From assembly GCA_946800325.1 (NCBI GenBank), contig OX326957.1:21329007-21393006 (forward strand): a stretch of DNA of 64,000 nucleotides, written 5' to 3'. Origin of the DNA: Luzula sylvatica (taxonomy: Eukaryota; Streptophyta; Magnoliopsida; Poales; Juncaceae). Numbering within the stretch: position 1 is the first letter of the stretch; every line of letters begins with the position of its first letter. Below the pieces are notes generated by a model that was not told the DNA's origin, did not search any database, and saw only the letters and a list, made by a program, of their open reading frames with translations. The position numbers were made by a program, and so were the translations under genes. Shown piece by piece: positions 1 through 12,699 of the stretch.

Positions 1-1096
1 TCGAAAAACAAACTTTCTTAGTGTTTGTGAAATTTGGTGAAAAGTTATGCAGTAAAAGATACGATACAAATGAACTCAAAACACGTTATTTGAACTCAAC
101 AAAGCGTTAATATCTTGTTTTGACTCGAAAAACAAACTTTCTTAGTGTTTGTGAAATTTAGTGAAAAGTTATGTAATAAAAGATACGATACAAATGATCT
201 CAAAACACGTTATTTGAACTCCTCAAAGCGTTAAAATCTTGTTTTGAATCGAAAAACAAACTTTCTTAGTGTTTGTGTAATTTGGTGAAAAGTTATGTAG
301 TTAAAGATACGATACAAATGATCTCAAAACACGTTATTTGAACTCCACAAAGCGTTAAAATCTTGTTTTGAATCGAAAAACAAACTTTCTTAGTGTTTGT
401 GAAATTTGGTGAAAAGTTATGTAGTAAAAGATACGATACAAATGATCTCAAAACACGTTATTTGAACTCCTCAAAACGTTAAAATCTTGTTTTGAATCGA
501 AAAATAAACTTACTTAGTGTTTGTGAAATTTGGTGAAAAGTTATGCAGTAAAAGATACGATACAAATGATCTCAAAACACGTTATTTGAACTCCACAAAG
601 CGTTAAAATCTTGTTTTGAATCGAAAAACAAACTTCCTTAGTGTTTGTGAAATTTGGTGAAAAGTCATGTAGTAAAAGATACGATACAAATGATCTCAAA
701 ACACGTTATTTGAACTCCACAAAGCGTTAAAATCTTGTTTTGAATCGAAAAACAAACTTTCTTAGTGTTTGTGAAATTTGGTGAAAAGTTATGTAGTAAA
801 AGATACAATACAAATGATCTCAAAACACGTTATTTGAACTCCTCAAAGCGTTAAAATCTTGTTTTGAATCGAAAAACAAACTTTCTTAGTGTTTGTGAAA
901 TTTGGTGAAAAGTTACGTAGTAAAAGATACGATACAAATGATCTCAAAACACGTTATTTGAACTCCTCTAAACGCTAAAATCTTGTTTAGAATCGAAAAA
1001 TAAACTTACTTAGTGTTTGTGAAATTTGGTGAAAAGTTATGTAGTAAAAGATACGATACAAATGGTCTTAAAGCACGTTATTTGAACTCCACAAAG

Positions 1097-1156
1097 ATAC
1101 GTAGTAAAAGATACGATACAAATGGTCTTAAAGCACGTTATTTGAACTTCTCTAAA
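1097..1156. repeat. 60-bp partial monomer at a fused junction (first of five)
   Basis: At the join, acaaag is followed directly by atacgtagtaaaag. The gcgttaaaatc segment and the first half of the next monomer are missing, so 64 bp of the 124 are absent. The same junction recurs near 3513, 3821, 6237 and 8653. It therefore arose once and was copied with the HOR. It is the only visible length variant that breaks the 124-bp phase by more than 1 bp. Exact edges are ambiguous by a few bases. Confidence 0.8.
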
Positions 1157-3408
1157 CGCTAAAATCTTGTTTTGAATCGAAAAACAAACTTTCTTAGTGT
1201 TTGTGAAATTTGGTGAAAAGTTACGTAGTAAAAGATACGATACAAATGATCTCAAAACACGTTATTTGAACTCCTCTACACGCTAAAATCTTGTTTTGAA
1301 TCGAAAAATAAACTTTCTTAGTGTTTGTGAAATTTGGTGAAAAGTTATGCAGTAAAAGATACGATACAAATGAACTCAAAACTTGTTATTGCAACTCCAC
1401 AAAGCTTTAAAATCTTGTTCTGAATCGGAAAACAAACTTTCTTGGTGTTTGTGAAATTTGGTGAAAAGTTATGTAGTAAACGATACGATACAAATGAACT
1501 CAAAACACGTTATTTGAACTCCACAAAGCGTTAAAATCTTGTTTTGAATCGAAAAACAAACTTACTTAGTGTTTGTGAAATTTGGTGAAAAGTTATGTAG
1601 TAAAAGATACGATACAAATGATCTCAAAACACGTTATTTGAACTCCACAAAGCGTTAAAATCTTGTTTTGAATCGAAAAACAAACTTTCTTAGTGTTTGT
1701 GAAATTTGGTGAAAAGTTATGTAGTAAAAGATAAGATACAAATGATCTCAAAACACGTTATTTGAACTCCTCAAAGCATTAAAATCTTGTTTTGAATAGA
1801 AAAACAAACTTTCTTAGTGTTTGTGAAATTTGGTGAAAAGTTATGTAGTAAAAGATACGATACAAATGATCTCAAAACACGTTATTTAAACTCCACAAAG
1901 CGTTAAAATCTTGTTTTGAATCGAAAAACAAACTTTCTTAGTGTTTGTGAAATTTGGTGAAAAGTTATGCATTAAAAGATACGATACAAATGAACTCAAA
2001 ACACGTTATTGGAACTCCACAAAGTGTTAAAATCTTGTTCTGAATCGAAAAACAAACTTTCTTAGTGTTTGTGAAATTTGGTGAAAAGTTATGTAGTAAA
2101 AGATACGATACAAATGAACTCAAAACACGTTATTGGAACTCCACAAAGCGTTAAAATCTTGTTTTGAATCGAAAAACAAACTTTCTTAGTGTTTGTGAAA
2201 TTTGGTGAAAAGTTATGCAGTAAAAGATACGATACAAATGAACTCAAAACACGTTATTTGAACTCCACAAAGCGTTAAAATCTTGTTTTGAATCGAAAAA
2301 CAAACTTTCTTAGTGTTTGTGAAATTTGGTGAAAAGTTATGCAGTAAAAGATACTATACAAATGAACTCAAAACACGTTATTTGAACTCCACAAAGCGTT
2401 AAAATCTTGTTTTGAATCGAAAAACAAACTTTCTTAGTGTTTGTGAAATTTGGTGAAAAGTTATGTAGTAAAAGATACGATACAAATGATCTCAAAACAC
2501 GTTATTTGAACTCCACAAAGCGTTAAAATCTTGTTTTGAATCGAAAAACAAACTTTCTTAGTGTTTGTGAAATTTGGTGAAAAGTTATGCAGTAAAAGAT
2601 ACGATACAAATGAACTCAAAACACGTTATTTGAACTCCACAAAGCGTTAAAATCTTGTTTTGAATCGAAAAAAAAACTTTCTTAGTGTTTGTGTAATTTG
2701 GTGAAAAGTTATGCAGTAAAAGATACGATACAAATGATCTCAAAACACGTTATTTGAACTCCACAAAGCATTAAAATCTTGTTTTGAATCGAAAAACAAA
2801 CTTTCTTAGTGTTTGTGAAATTTGGTGAAAAGTTATGTAGTAAAAGATACGATACAAATGATCTCAAAACACGTTATTTGAACTCCTCAAAGCGTTAAAA
2901 TCTTGTTTTGAATCGAAAAACAAACTTACTTAGTGTTTGTGAAATTTGGTGAAAAGTTATGTAGTAAAAGATACGATACAAATGATCTCAAAACACGTTA
3001 TTTGAACTCCACAAAGCGTTAAAATCTTCTTTTGAATCGAAAAACGAACTTTCTTAGTGTTTGTGAAATTTGGTGAAAAGTTATGTAGTAAAAGATACGA
3101 TACAAATGATCTCAAAACACGTTATTTGAACTCCACAAAGCGTTAAAATCTTGTTTTGAATCGAAAAACAAACTTTCTTAGTGTTTGTGAAATTTGGTGA
3201 AAAGTTATGTAGTAAAATATACAATACAAATGATCTCAAAACACGTTATTTGAACTCCTCAAAGCGTTAAAATCTTGTTTTGAATCGAAAAACAAACTTT
3301 CTTAGTGTTTGTGAAATTTGGTGAAAAGTTACGTAGTAAAAGATACGATACAAATGATCTCAAAACACGTTATTTGAACTCCTCTAAACGCTAAAATCTT
3401 GTTTAGAA

Positions 3409-3716
3409 TCGAAAAATAAACTTACTTAGTGTTTGTGAAATTTGGTGAAAAGTTATGTAGTAAAAGATACGATACAAATGGTCTTAAAGCACGTTATTTG
3501 AACTCCACAAAGATACGTAGTAAAAGATACGATACAAATGGTCTTAAAGCACGTTATTTGAACTTCTCTAAACGCTAAAATCTTGTTTTGAATCGAAAAA
3601 CAAACTTTCTTAGTGTTTGTGAAATTTGGTGAAAAGTTACGTAGTAAAAGATACGATACAAATGATCTCAAAACACGTTATTTGAACTCCTCTAAACGCT
3701 AAAATCTTGTTTAGAA
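3409..3716. repeat. 308-bp HOR remnant between two 2,416-bp units
   Basis: Two composite (124+60 bp) monomers sit only 308 bp apart here instead of 2,416. The piece equals two full monomers plus the 60-bp partial. It makes the combined duplicated period 2,724 bp: the sequence near 1271 reappears at 3995. This is what an unequal exchange between HOR copies, or a duplication whose edge fell inside a unit, would leave. Confidence 0.85.
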
Positions 3717-6700
3717 TCGAAAAATAAACTTACTTAGTGTTTGTGAAATTTGGTGAAAAGTTATGTAGTAAAAGATACGATACAAATGGTCTTAAAGCAC
3801 GTTATTTGAACTCCACAAAGATACGTAGTAAAAGATACGATACAAATGGTCTTAAAGCACGTTATTTGAACTTCTCTAAACGCTAAAATCTTGTTTTGAA
3901 TCGAAAAACAAACTTTCTTAGTGTTTGTGAAATTTGGTGAAAAGTTACGTAGTAAAAGATACGATACAAATGATCTCAAAACACGTTATTTGAACTCCTC
4001 TACACGCTAAAATCTTGTTTTGAATCGAAAAATAAACTTTCTTAGTGTTTGTGAAATTTGGTGAAAAGTTATGCAGTAAAAGATACGATACAAATGAACT
4101 CAAAACTTGTTATTGCAACTCCACAAAGCTTTAAAATCTTGTTCTGAATCGGAAAACAAACTTTCTTGGTGTTTGTGAAATTTGGTGAAAAGTTATGTAG
4201 TAAACGATACGATACAAATGAACTCAAAACACGTTATTTGAACTCCACAAAGCGTTAAAATCTTGTTTTGAATCGAAAAACAAACTTACTTAGTGTTTGT
4301 GAAATTTGGTGAAAAGTTATGTAGTAAAAGATACGATACAAATGATCTCAAAACACGTTATTTGAACTCCACAAAGCGTTAAAATCTTGTTTTGAATCGA
4401 AAAACAAACTTTCTTAGTGTTTGTGAAATTTGGTGAAAAGTTATGTAGTAAAAGATAAGATACAAATGATCTCAAAACACGTTATTTGAACTCCTCAAAG
4501 CATTAAAATCTTGTTTTGAATAGAAAAACAAACTTTCTTAGTGTTTGTGAAATTTGGTGAAAAGTTATGTAGTAAAAGATACGATACAAATGATCTCAAA
4601 ACACGTTATTTAAACTCCACAAAGCGTTAAAATCTTGTTTTGAATCGAAAAACAAACTTTCTTAGTGTTTGTGAAATTTGGTGAAAAGTTATGCATTAAA
4701 AGATACGATACAAATGAACTCAAAACACGTTATTGGAACTCCACAAAGTGTTAAAATCTTGTTCTGAATCGAAAAACAAACTTTCTTAGTGTTTGTGAAA
4801 TTTGGTGAAAAGTTATGTAGTAAAAGATACGATACAAATGAACTCAAAACACGTTATTGGAACTCCACAAAGCGTTAAAATCTTGTTTTGAATCGAAAAA
4901 CAAACTTTCTTAGTGTTTGTGAAATTTGGTGAAAAGTTATGCAGTAAAAGATACGATACAAATGAACTCAAAACACGTTATTTGAACTCCACAAAGCGTT
5001 AAAATCTTGTTTTGAATCGAAAAACAAACTTTCTTAGTGTTTGTGAAATTTGGTGAAAAGTTATGCAGTAAAAGATACTATACAAATGAACTCAAAACAC
5101 GTTATTTGAACTCCACAAAGCGTTAAAATCTTGTTTTGAATCGAAAAACAAACTTTCTTAGTGTTTGTGAAATTTGGTGAAAAGTTATGTAGTAAAAGAT
5201 ACGATACAAATGATCTCAAAACACGTTATTTGAACTCCACAAAGCGTTAAAATCTTGTTTTGAATCGAAAAACAAACTTTCTTAGTGTTTGTGAAATTTG
5301 GTGAAAAGTTATGCAGTAAAAGATACGATACAAATGAACTCAAAACACGTTATTTGAACTCCACAAAGCGTTAAAATCTTGTTTTGAATCGAAAAAAAAA
5401 CTTTCTTAGTGTTTGTGTAATTTGGTGAAAAGTTATGCAGTAAAAGATACGATACAAATGATCTCAAAACACGTTATTTGAACTCCACAAAGCATTAAAA
5501 TCTTGTTTTGAATCGAAAAACAAACTTTCTTAGTGTTTGTGAAATTTGGTGAAAAGTTATGTAGTAAAAGATACGATACAAATGATCTCAAAACACGTTA
5601 TTTGAACTCCTCAAAGCGTTAAAATCTTGTTTTGAATCGAAAAACAAACTTACTTAGTGTTTGTGAAATTTGGTGAAAAGTTATGTAGTAAAAGATACGA
5701 TACAAATGATCTCAAAACACGTTATTTGAACTCCACAAAGCGTTAAAATCTTCTTTTGAATCGAAAAACGAACTTTCTTAGTGTTTGTGAAATTTGGTGA
5801 AAAGTTATGTAGTAAAAGATACGATACAAATGATCTCAAAACACGTTATTTGAACTCCACAAAGCGTTAAAATCTTGTTTTGAATCGAAAAACAAACTTT
5901 CTTAGTGTTTGTGAAATTTGGTGAAAAGTTATGTAGTAAAATATACAATACAAATGATCTCAAAACACGTTATTTGAACTCCTCAAAGCGTTAAAATCTT
6001 GTTTTGAATCGAAAAACAAACTTTCTTAGTGTTTGTGAAATTTGGTGAAAAGTTACGTAGTAAAAGATACGATACAAATGATCTCAAAACACGTTATTTG
6101 AACTCCTCTAAACGCTAAAATCTTGTTTAGAATCGAAAAATAAACTTACTTAGTGTTTGTGAAATTTGGTGAAAAGTTATGTAGTAAAAGATACGATACA
6201 AATGGTCTTAAAGCACGTTATTTGAACTCCACAAAGATACGTAGTAAAAGATACGATACAAATGGTCTTAAAGCACGTTATTTGAACTTCTCTAAACGCT
6301 AAAATCTTGTTTTGAATCGAAAAACAAACTTTCTTAGTGTTTGTGAAATTTGGTGAAAAGTTACGTAGTAAAAGATACGATACAAATGATCTCAAAACAC
6401 GTTATTTGAACTCCTCTACACGCTAAAATCTTGTTTTGAATCGAAAAATAAACTTTCTTAGTGTTTGTGAAATTTGGTGAAAAGTTATGCAGTAAAAGAT
6501 ACGATACAAATGAACTCAAAACTTGTTATTGCAACTCCACAAAGCTTTAAAATCTTGTTCTGAATCGGAAAACAAACTTTCTTGGTGTTTGTGAAATTTG
6601 GTGAAAAGTTATGTAGTAAACGATACGATACAAATGAACTCAAAACACGTTATTTGAACTCCACAAAGCGTTAAAATCTTGTTTTGAATCGAAAAACAAA

Positions 6701-8548
6701 CTTACGTAGTGTTTGTGAAATTTGGTGAAAAGTTATGTAGTAAAAGATACGATACAAATGATCTCAAAACACGTTATTTGAACTCCACAAAGCGTTAAAA
6801 TCTTGTTTTGAATCGAAAAACAAACTTTCTTAGTGTTTGTGAAATTTGGTGAAAAGTTATGTAGTAAAAGATAAGATACAAATGATCTCAAAACACGTTA
6901 TTTGAACTCCTCAAAGCATTAAAATCTTGTTTTGAATAGAAAAACAAACTTTCTTAGTGTTTGTGAAATTTGGTGAAAAGTTATGTAGTAAAAGATACGA
7001 TACAAATGATCTCAAAACACGTTATTTAAACTCCACAAAGCGTTAAAATCTTGTTTTGAATCGAAAAACAAACTTTCTTAGTGTTTGTGAAATTTGGTGA
7101 AAAGTTATGCATTAAAAGATACGATACAAATGAACTCAAAACACGTTATTGGAACTCCACAAAGCGTTAAAATCTTGTTCTGAATCGAAAAACAAACTTT
7201 CTTAGTGTTTGTGAAATTTGGTGAAAAGTTATGTAGTAAAAGATACGATACAAATGAACTCAAAACACGTTATTGGAACTCCACAAAGCGTTAAAATCTT
7301 GTTTTGAATCGAAAAACAAACTTTCTTAGTGTTTGTGAAATTTGGTGAAAAGTTATGCAGTAAAAGATACGATACAAATGAACTCAAAACACGTTATTTG
7401 AACTCCACAAAGCGTTAAAATCTTGTTTTGAATCGAAAAACAAACTTTCTTAGTGTTTGTGAAATTTGGTGAAAAGTTATGCAGTAAAAGATACGATACA
7501 AATGAACTCAAAACACGTTATTTGAACTCCACAAAGCGTTAAAATCTTGTTTTGAATCGAAAAACAAACTTTCTTAGTGTTTGTGAAATTTGGTGAAAAG
7601 TTATGTAGTAAAAGATACGATACAAATGATCTCAAAACACGTTATTTGAACTCCACAAAGCGTTAAAATCTTGTTTTGAATCGAAAAACAAACTTTCTTA
7701 GTGTTTGTGAAATTTGGTGAAAAGTTATGCAGTAAAAGATACGATACAAATGAACTCAAAACACGTTATTTGAACTCCACAAAGCGTTAAAATCTTGTTT
7801 TGAATCGAAAAAAAAACTTTCTTAGTGTTTGTGTAATTTGGTGAAAAGTTATGCAGTAAAAGATACGATACAAATGATCTCAAAACACGTTATTTGAACT
7901 CCACAAAGCATTAAAATCTTGTTTTGAATCGAAAAACAAACTTTCTTAGTGTTTGTGAAATTTGGTGAAAAGTTATGTAGTAAAAGATACGATACAAATG
8001 ATCTCAAAACACGTTATTTGAACTCCTCAAAGCGTTAAAATCTTGTTTTGAATCGAAAAACAAACTTACTTAGTGTTTGTGAAATTTGGTGAAAAGTTAT
8101 GTAGTAAAAGATACGATACAAATGATCTCAAAACACGTTATTTGAACTCCACAAAGCGTTAAAATCTTGTTTTGAATCGAAAAACGAACTTTCTTAGTGT
8201 TTGTGAAATTTGGTGAAAAGTTATGTAGTAAAAGATACGATACAAATGATCTCAAAACACGTTATTTGAACTCCACAAAGCGTTAAAATCTTGTTTTGAA
8301 TCGAAAAACAAACTTTCTTAGTGTTTGTGAAATTTGGTGAAAAGTTATGCAGTAAAAGATACGATACAAATGAACTCAAAACACGTTATTTGAACTCCTC
8401 AAAGCGTTAAAATCTTGTTTTGAATCGAAAAACAAACTTTCTTAGTGTTTGTGAAATTTGGTGCAAAGTTACGTAGTAAAAGATACGATACAAATGATCT
8501 CAAAACACGTTATTTGAACTCCTCAAAGCGTTAAAATCTTGTTTTGAA

Positions 8549-9900
8549 TCGAAAAACAAACTTTCTTAGTGTTTGTGTAATTTGGTGAAAAGTTATGTAG
8601 CAAAAGATACGATACAAATGGTCTTAAAGCACGTTATTTGAACTCCACAAAGATACGTAGTAAAAGATACGATACAAATGATCTCAAAACACGTTATTTG
8701 AACTCCTCAAAGCGTTAAAATCTTGTTTTGAATCGAAAAACAAACTTTCTTAGTGTTTGTGAAATTTGGTGAAAAGTTATGCAGTAAAAGATACGATACA
8801 AATGGTCTTAAAGCACGTTATTTGAACTCCTCTAAACGCTAAAATCTTGTTTTGAATCGAAAAACAAACTTTCTTAGTGTTTGTGAAATTTGGTGAAAAG
8901 TTACGTAGTAAAAGATACGATACAAATGATCTCAAAACACGTTATTTGAACTCCTCTAAACGCTAAAATCTTGTTTTGAATCGAAAAATAAACTTTCTTA
9001 GTGTTTGTGAAATTTGGTGAAAAGTTATGCAGTAAAAGATACGATACAAATGAACTCAAAACACGTTATTGGAACTCCACAAAGCGTTAAAATCTTGTTC
9101 TGAATCGAAAAACAAACTTTCTTGGTGTTTGTGAAATTTGGTGAAAAGTTATGTAGTAAACGATACGATACAAATGAACTCAAAACACGTTATTTGAACT
9201 CCACAAAGCGTTAAAATCTTGTTTTGAATCGAAAAACAAACTTACTTAGTGTTTGTGAAATTTGGTGAAAAGTTAAGTAGTAAAAGATACGATACAAATG
9301 ATCTCAAAACACGTTATTTGAACTCCACAAAGCGTTAAAATCTTGTTTTGAATCGAAAAACAAACTTTCTTAGTGTTTGTGAAATTTGGTGAAAAGTTAT
9401 GTAGTAAAAGATAAGATACAAATGATCTCAAATCACGTTATTTGAACTCCTCAAAGCATTAAAATCTTGTTTTGAATAGAAAAACAAACTTTCTTAGTGT
9501 TTGTGAAATTTGGTGAAAAGTTATGTAGTAAAAGATACGATACAAATGATCTCAAAACACGTTATTTAAACTCCACAAAGCGTTAAAATCTTGTTTTGAA
9601 TCGAAAAACAAACTTTCTTAGTGTTTGTGAAATTTGGTGAAAAGTTATGCATTAAAAGATACGATACAAATGAACTCAAAACACGTTATTGGAACTCCAC
9701 AAACCGTTAAAATCTTGTTCTGAATCGAAAAACAAACTTTCTTAGTTCTTGTGAAATATGGTGAAAAGTTATGTAGTAAAAGATACGATACAAATGAACT
9801 CAAAACACGTTATTGGAACTCCACAAAGCGTTAAAATCTTGTTTTGAATCGAAAAACAAACTTTCTTAGTGTTTGTGAAATTTGGTGAAAAGTTATGTAG
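8549..9900. repeat. Diverged partial fourth copy of the 2,416-bp HOR
   Basis: It starts with the fifth composite monomer (8549-8732) and follows the order of variants of the earlier units: cttggtg, taaacgatac, ataagatac, tagaaaaac, then the tatttaaac monomer. It contains one additional monomer and private changes, such as agttaagtag near 9271-9280 and aaatcacg near 9429-9436. Similarity to the HOR fades around 9.9 kb. The right edge is approximate. Confidence 0.65.
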
Positions 9901-11386
9901 TAAAAGATACGATACAAATGATCTCAAAACACGTTATTTGAACTCCACAAAGCGTTAAAATCTTGTTTTGAATCGAAAAACAAACTTTCTTAGTGTTTGT
10001 GAAATTTGGTGAAAAGTTATGCAGTAAAAGATACGATACAAATGAACTCAAAACACGTTATTTGAACTCCACAAAGCGTTAAAATCTTGTTTTGAATCGA
10101 AAAACAAACTTTCTTAGTGTTTGTGAAATTTGGTGAAAAGTTATGTAGTAAAAGATACGATACAAATGATCTCAAAACACGTTATTTGAACTCCTCAAAG
10201 CATTAAAATCTTGTTTTGAATCGAAAAACAAACTTTCTTAGAGTTTGTGTAATTTGGTGAAAAGTTATGTAGTTAAAGATACGATACAAATGATCTCAAA
10301 ACACGTTATTTGAACTCCATAAAGCGTTAAAATCTTATTTTGAATCGAAAAACAAACTTTCTTAGTGTTTGTGAAATTTGGTGAAAAGTTATGTAGTAAA
10401 AGATACGATACAAATGATCTCAAAACACGTTATTTGAACTCCTCAAAGCGTTAAAATCTTGTTTTGAATCGAAAAACAAACTTTCTTAGTGTTTGTGAAA
10501 TTTGGTGAAAAGTTATGCATTAAAAGATACGATACAAATGAACTCAAAACACGTTATTGGAACTCCACAAACCGTTAAAATCTTGTTCTGAATCGAAAAA
10601 CAAACTTTCTTAGTTCTTGTGAAATATGGTGAAAAGTTATGTAGTAAAAGATACGATACAAATGAACTCAAAACACGTTATTGGAACTCCACAAAGCGTT
10701 AAAATCTTGTTTTGAATCGAAAAACAAACTTTCTTAGTGTTTGTGAAATTTGGTGAAAAGTTATGTAGTAAAAGATACGATACAAATGATCTCAAAACAC
10801 GTTATTTGAACTCCACAAAGCGTTAAAATCTTGTTTTGAATCGAAAAACAAACTTTCTTAGTGTTTGTGAAATTTGGTGAAAAGTTATGCAGTAAAAGAT
10901 ACGATACAAATGAACTCAAAACACGTTATTTGAACTCCACAAAGCGTTAAAATCTTGTTTTGAATCGAAAAACAAACTTTCTTAGTGTTTGTGAAATTTG
11001 GTGAAAAGTTATGTAGTAAAAGATACGATACAAATGATCTCAAAACACGTTATTTGAACTCCTCAAAGCGTTAAAATCTTGTTTTGAATCGAAAAACAAA
11101 CTTTCTTAGAGTTTGTGTAATTTGGTGAAAAGTTATGTAGTTAAAGATACGATACAAATGATCTCAAAACACGTTATTTGAACTCCATAAAGCGTTAAAA
11201 TCTTATTTTGAATCGAAAAACAAACTTTCTTAGTGTTTGTGAAATTTGGTGAAAAGTTATGTAGTAAAAGATACGATACAAATGATCTCAAAACACGTTA
11301 TTTGAACTCCTCAAAGCGTTAAAATCTTGTTTTGAATCGAAAAACAAACTTTCTTAGTGTTTGTGAAATTTGGTGAAAAGTTACGT
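9651..11386. repeat. Tandem pair of 868-bp (7-monomer) units
   Basis: The rare block with gcattaaaag, aaaccgtt, agttcttg and gaaatatgg appears at 9649-9770 and again 868 bp later, at 10517-10638. The two copies (9651-10518 and 10519-11386) match monomer by monomer. The one clear difference I saw is agcatt against agcgtt near 10200 and 11068. They part at agttatgcatt against agttacgtag after 11386. 868 is exactly seven monomers. Confidence 0.85.
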
Positions 11387-12699
11387 AGTAAAAGATACGA
11401 TACAAATGATCTCAAAACACGTTATTTGAACCCCTCTAAACGCTAAAATCTTGTTTTGAATCGAAAAATAAACTTACTTAGTGTTTGTGAAATTTGGTGA
11501 AAAGTTATGTAGTAAAAGATACGATACAAATGGTCTTAAAGCACGTTATTTGAACTCCACAAAGCGTTAAAATCTTGTTTTGAATCGAAAAACAAACTTA
11601 CTTAGTGCTTGTGAAATTTGGTGAAAAGTAATGTAGTAAAAGATACGATACAAATGATCTCAAAACACGTTATTTGAACTCCACAAAGCGTTAAAATCTT
11701 GTTTTGAATCGAAAAACAAACTTTCTTAGTGTTTGTGACTTTTGGTGAAAAGTTATGCAGTAAAAGATACGATACAAATGATCTCAAAACACGTTATTTG
11801 AACTCCACAAAGCGTTAAAATCTTGTTTTGAATCGAAAAACAAACTTTCTTAGTGTTTGTGAAATTTGGTGAAAAGTTATGTCGTAAAAGATACGATACA
11901 AATGATCTCAAAACACGTTATTTGAACTCCACAAAGCGTTAAAATCTTGTTTTGAATCGAAAAACAAACTTTCTTAGTGTTTGTGAAATTTGGTGAATAG
12001 TTATGCAGTAAAAGATACGGTACAAATGAACTCAAAACACGTTATTTGAACTCCACAAAGCGTTAAAATCTTGTTTGGAATCGAAAAACAAACTTTCTTA
12101 GTGTTTGTGAAATTTGGTGAAAAGTTATGTAGTAAAGGATACGATACAAATGATCTCAAAACACGTTATTTGAACTCCTCAAAGCGTTAAAATCTTGTTT
12201 TGAATCGAAAAACAAACTTTCTTAGTGTTTGTGAAATTTGGTGAAAAGTTATGTAGTAAAAGATACGATACAAATGATCTCAAAACACGTTATTTGAACT
12301 CCACAAAGCGTTAAAATCTTGTTTTGAATCGAAAAACAAACTTTCTTAGTGTTTGTGAAATTTGGTGAAAAGTTATGCAGTAAAAGATACGATACAAATG
12401 AACTCAAAACACGTTATTTGAACTTCACAAAGCGTTAAAATCTTGTTTTGAATCGAAAAACAAACTTTCTTAGTGTTTGTGAAATTTGGTGAAAAGTTAT
12501 GTAGTAAAAGATACGATACAAATGATCTCAAAACACGTTATTTGAACTCCACAAAGCGTTAAAATCTTGTTTTGAATCGAAAAACAAACTTTCTTAGTGT
12601 GTGTGAAATTTGGTGAAAAGTTATGTAGTAAAGATACGATACAAATGATCTCAAAACACGTTATTTGAACTCCTCAAAACGTTAAAATCTTGTTTTGAA
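11387..12699. repeat. Satellite stretch without a clear HOR assignment
   Basis: Ordinary 124-bp monomers of mixed subtypes, including gtgactttt, gtcgtaaaag and tgaatagttatgcag with gatacggtac. One monomer near 12629 has a single-base deletion (gtagtaaagatac). Part of it resembles 16.7-17.4 kb, but I did not find a long exact copy. Nothing else is visible here. Confidence 0.6.

Larger units (their letters stand above)
993..8548. repeat. HOR of 2,416 bp (19 monomers + 60 bp)
   Basis: Each unit is marked by a 184-bp composite monomer made of one full monomer plus a 60-bp partial one. Composites lie at 993-1176, 3409-3592, 3717-3900, 6133-6316 and 8549-8732. Spacings are 2,416, 308, 2,416 and 2,416 bp, so units run 993-3408, 3717-6132 and 6133-8548. 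The first two are identical wherever I compared them, including private variants such as tctacacgc, cttggtg, taaacgatac and ataagatac. The third carries a few differences, for example cttacgtag near 6705 and gttttgaat in place of cttttgaat near 8171. A further partial unit follows 8549 with one extra monomer (2,540-bp offset at the taaacgatac marker). Confidence 0.9.

Noticed and set aside
1037..6395. Four identical 72-codon minus-strand ORFs (1037-1255, 3453-3671, 3761-3979, 6177-6395)
   Set aside because: They are readings of the satellite. The period of 124 is not a multiple of three, so the frame shifts each monomer and stops soon appear. The 60-bp partial monomer only lets one reading run longer. 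They have no ATG-based start context, and the protein itself is a repeat of monomer translations.
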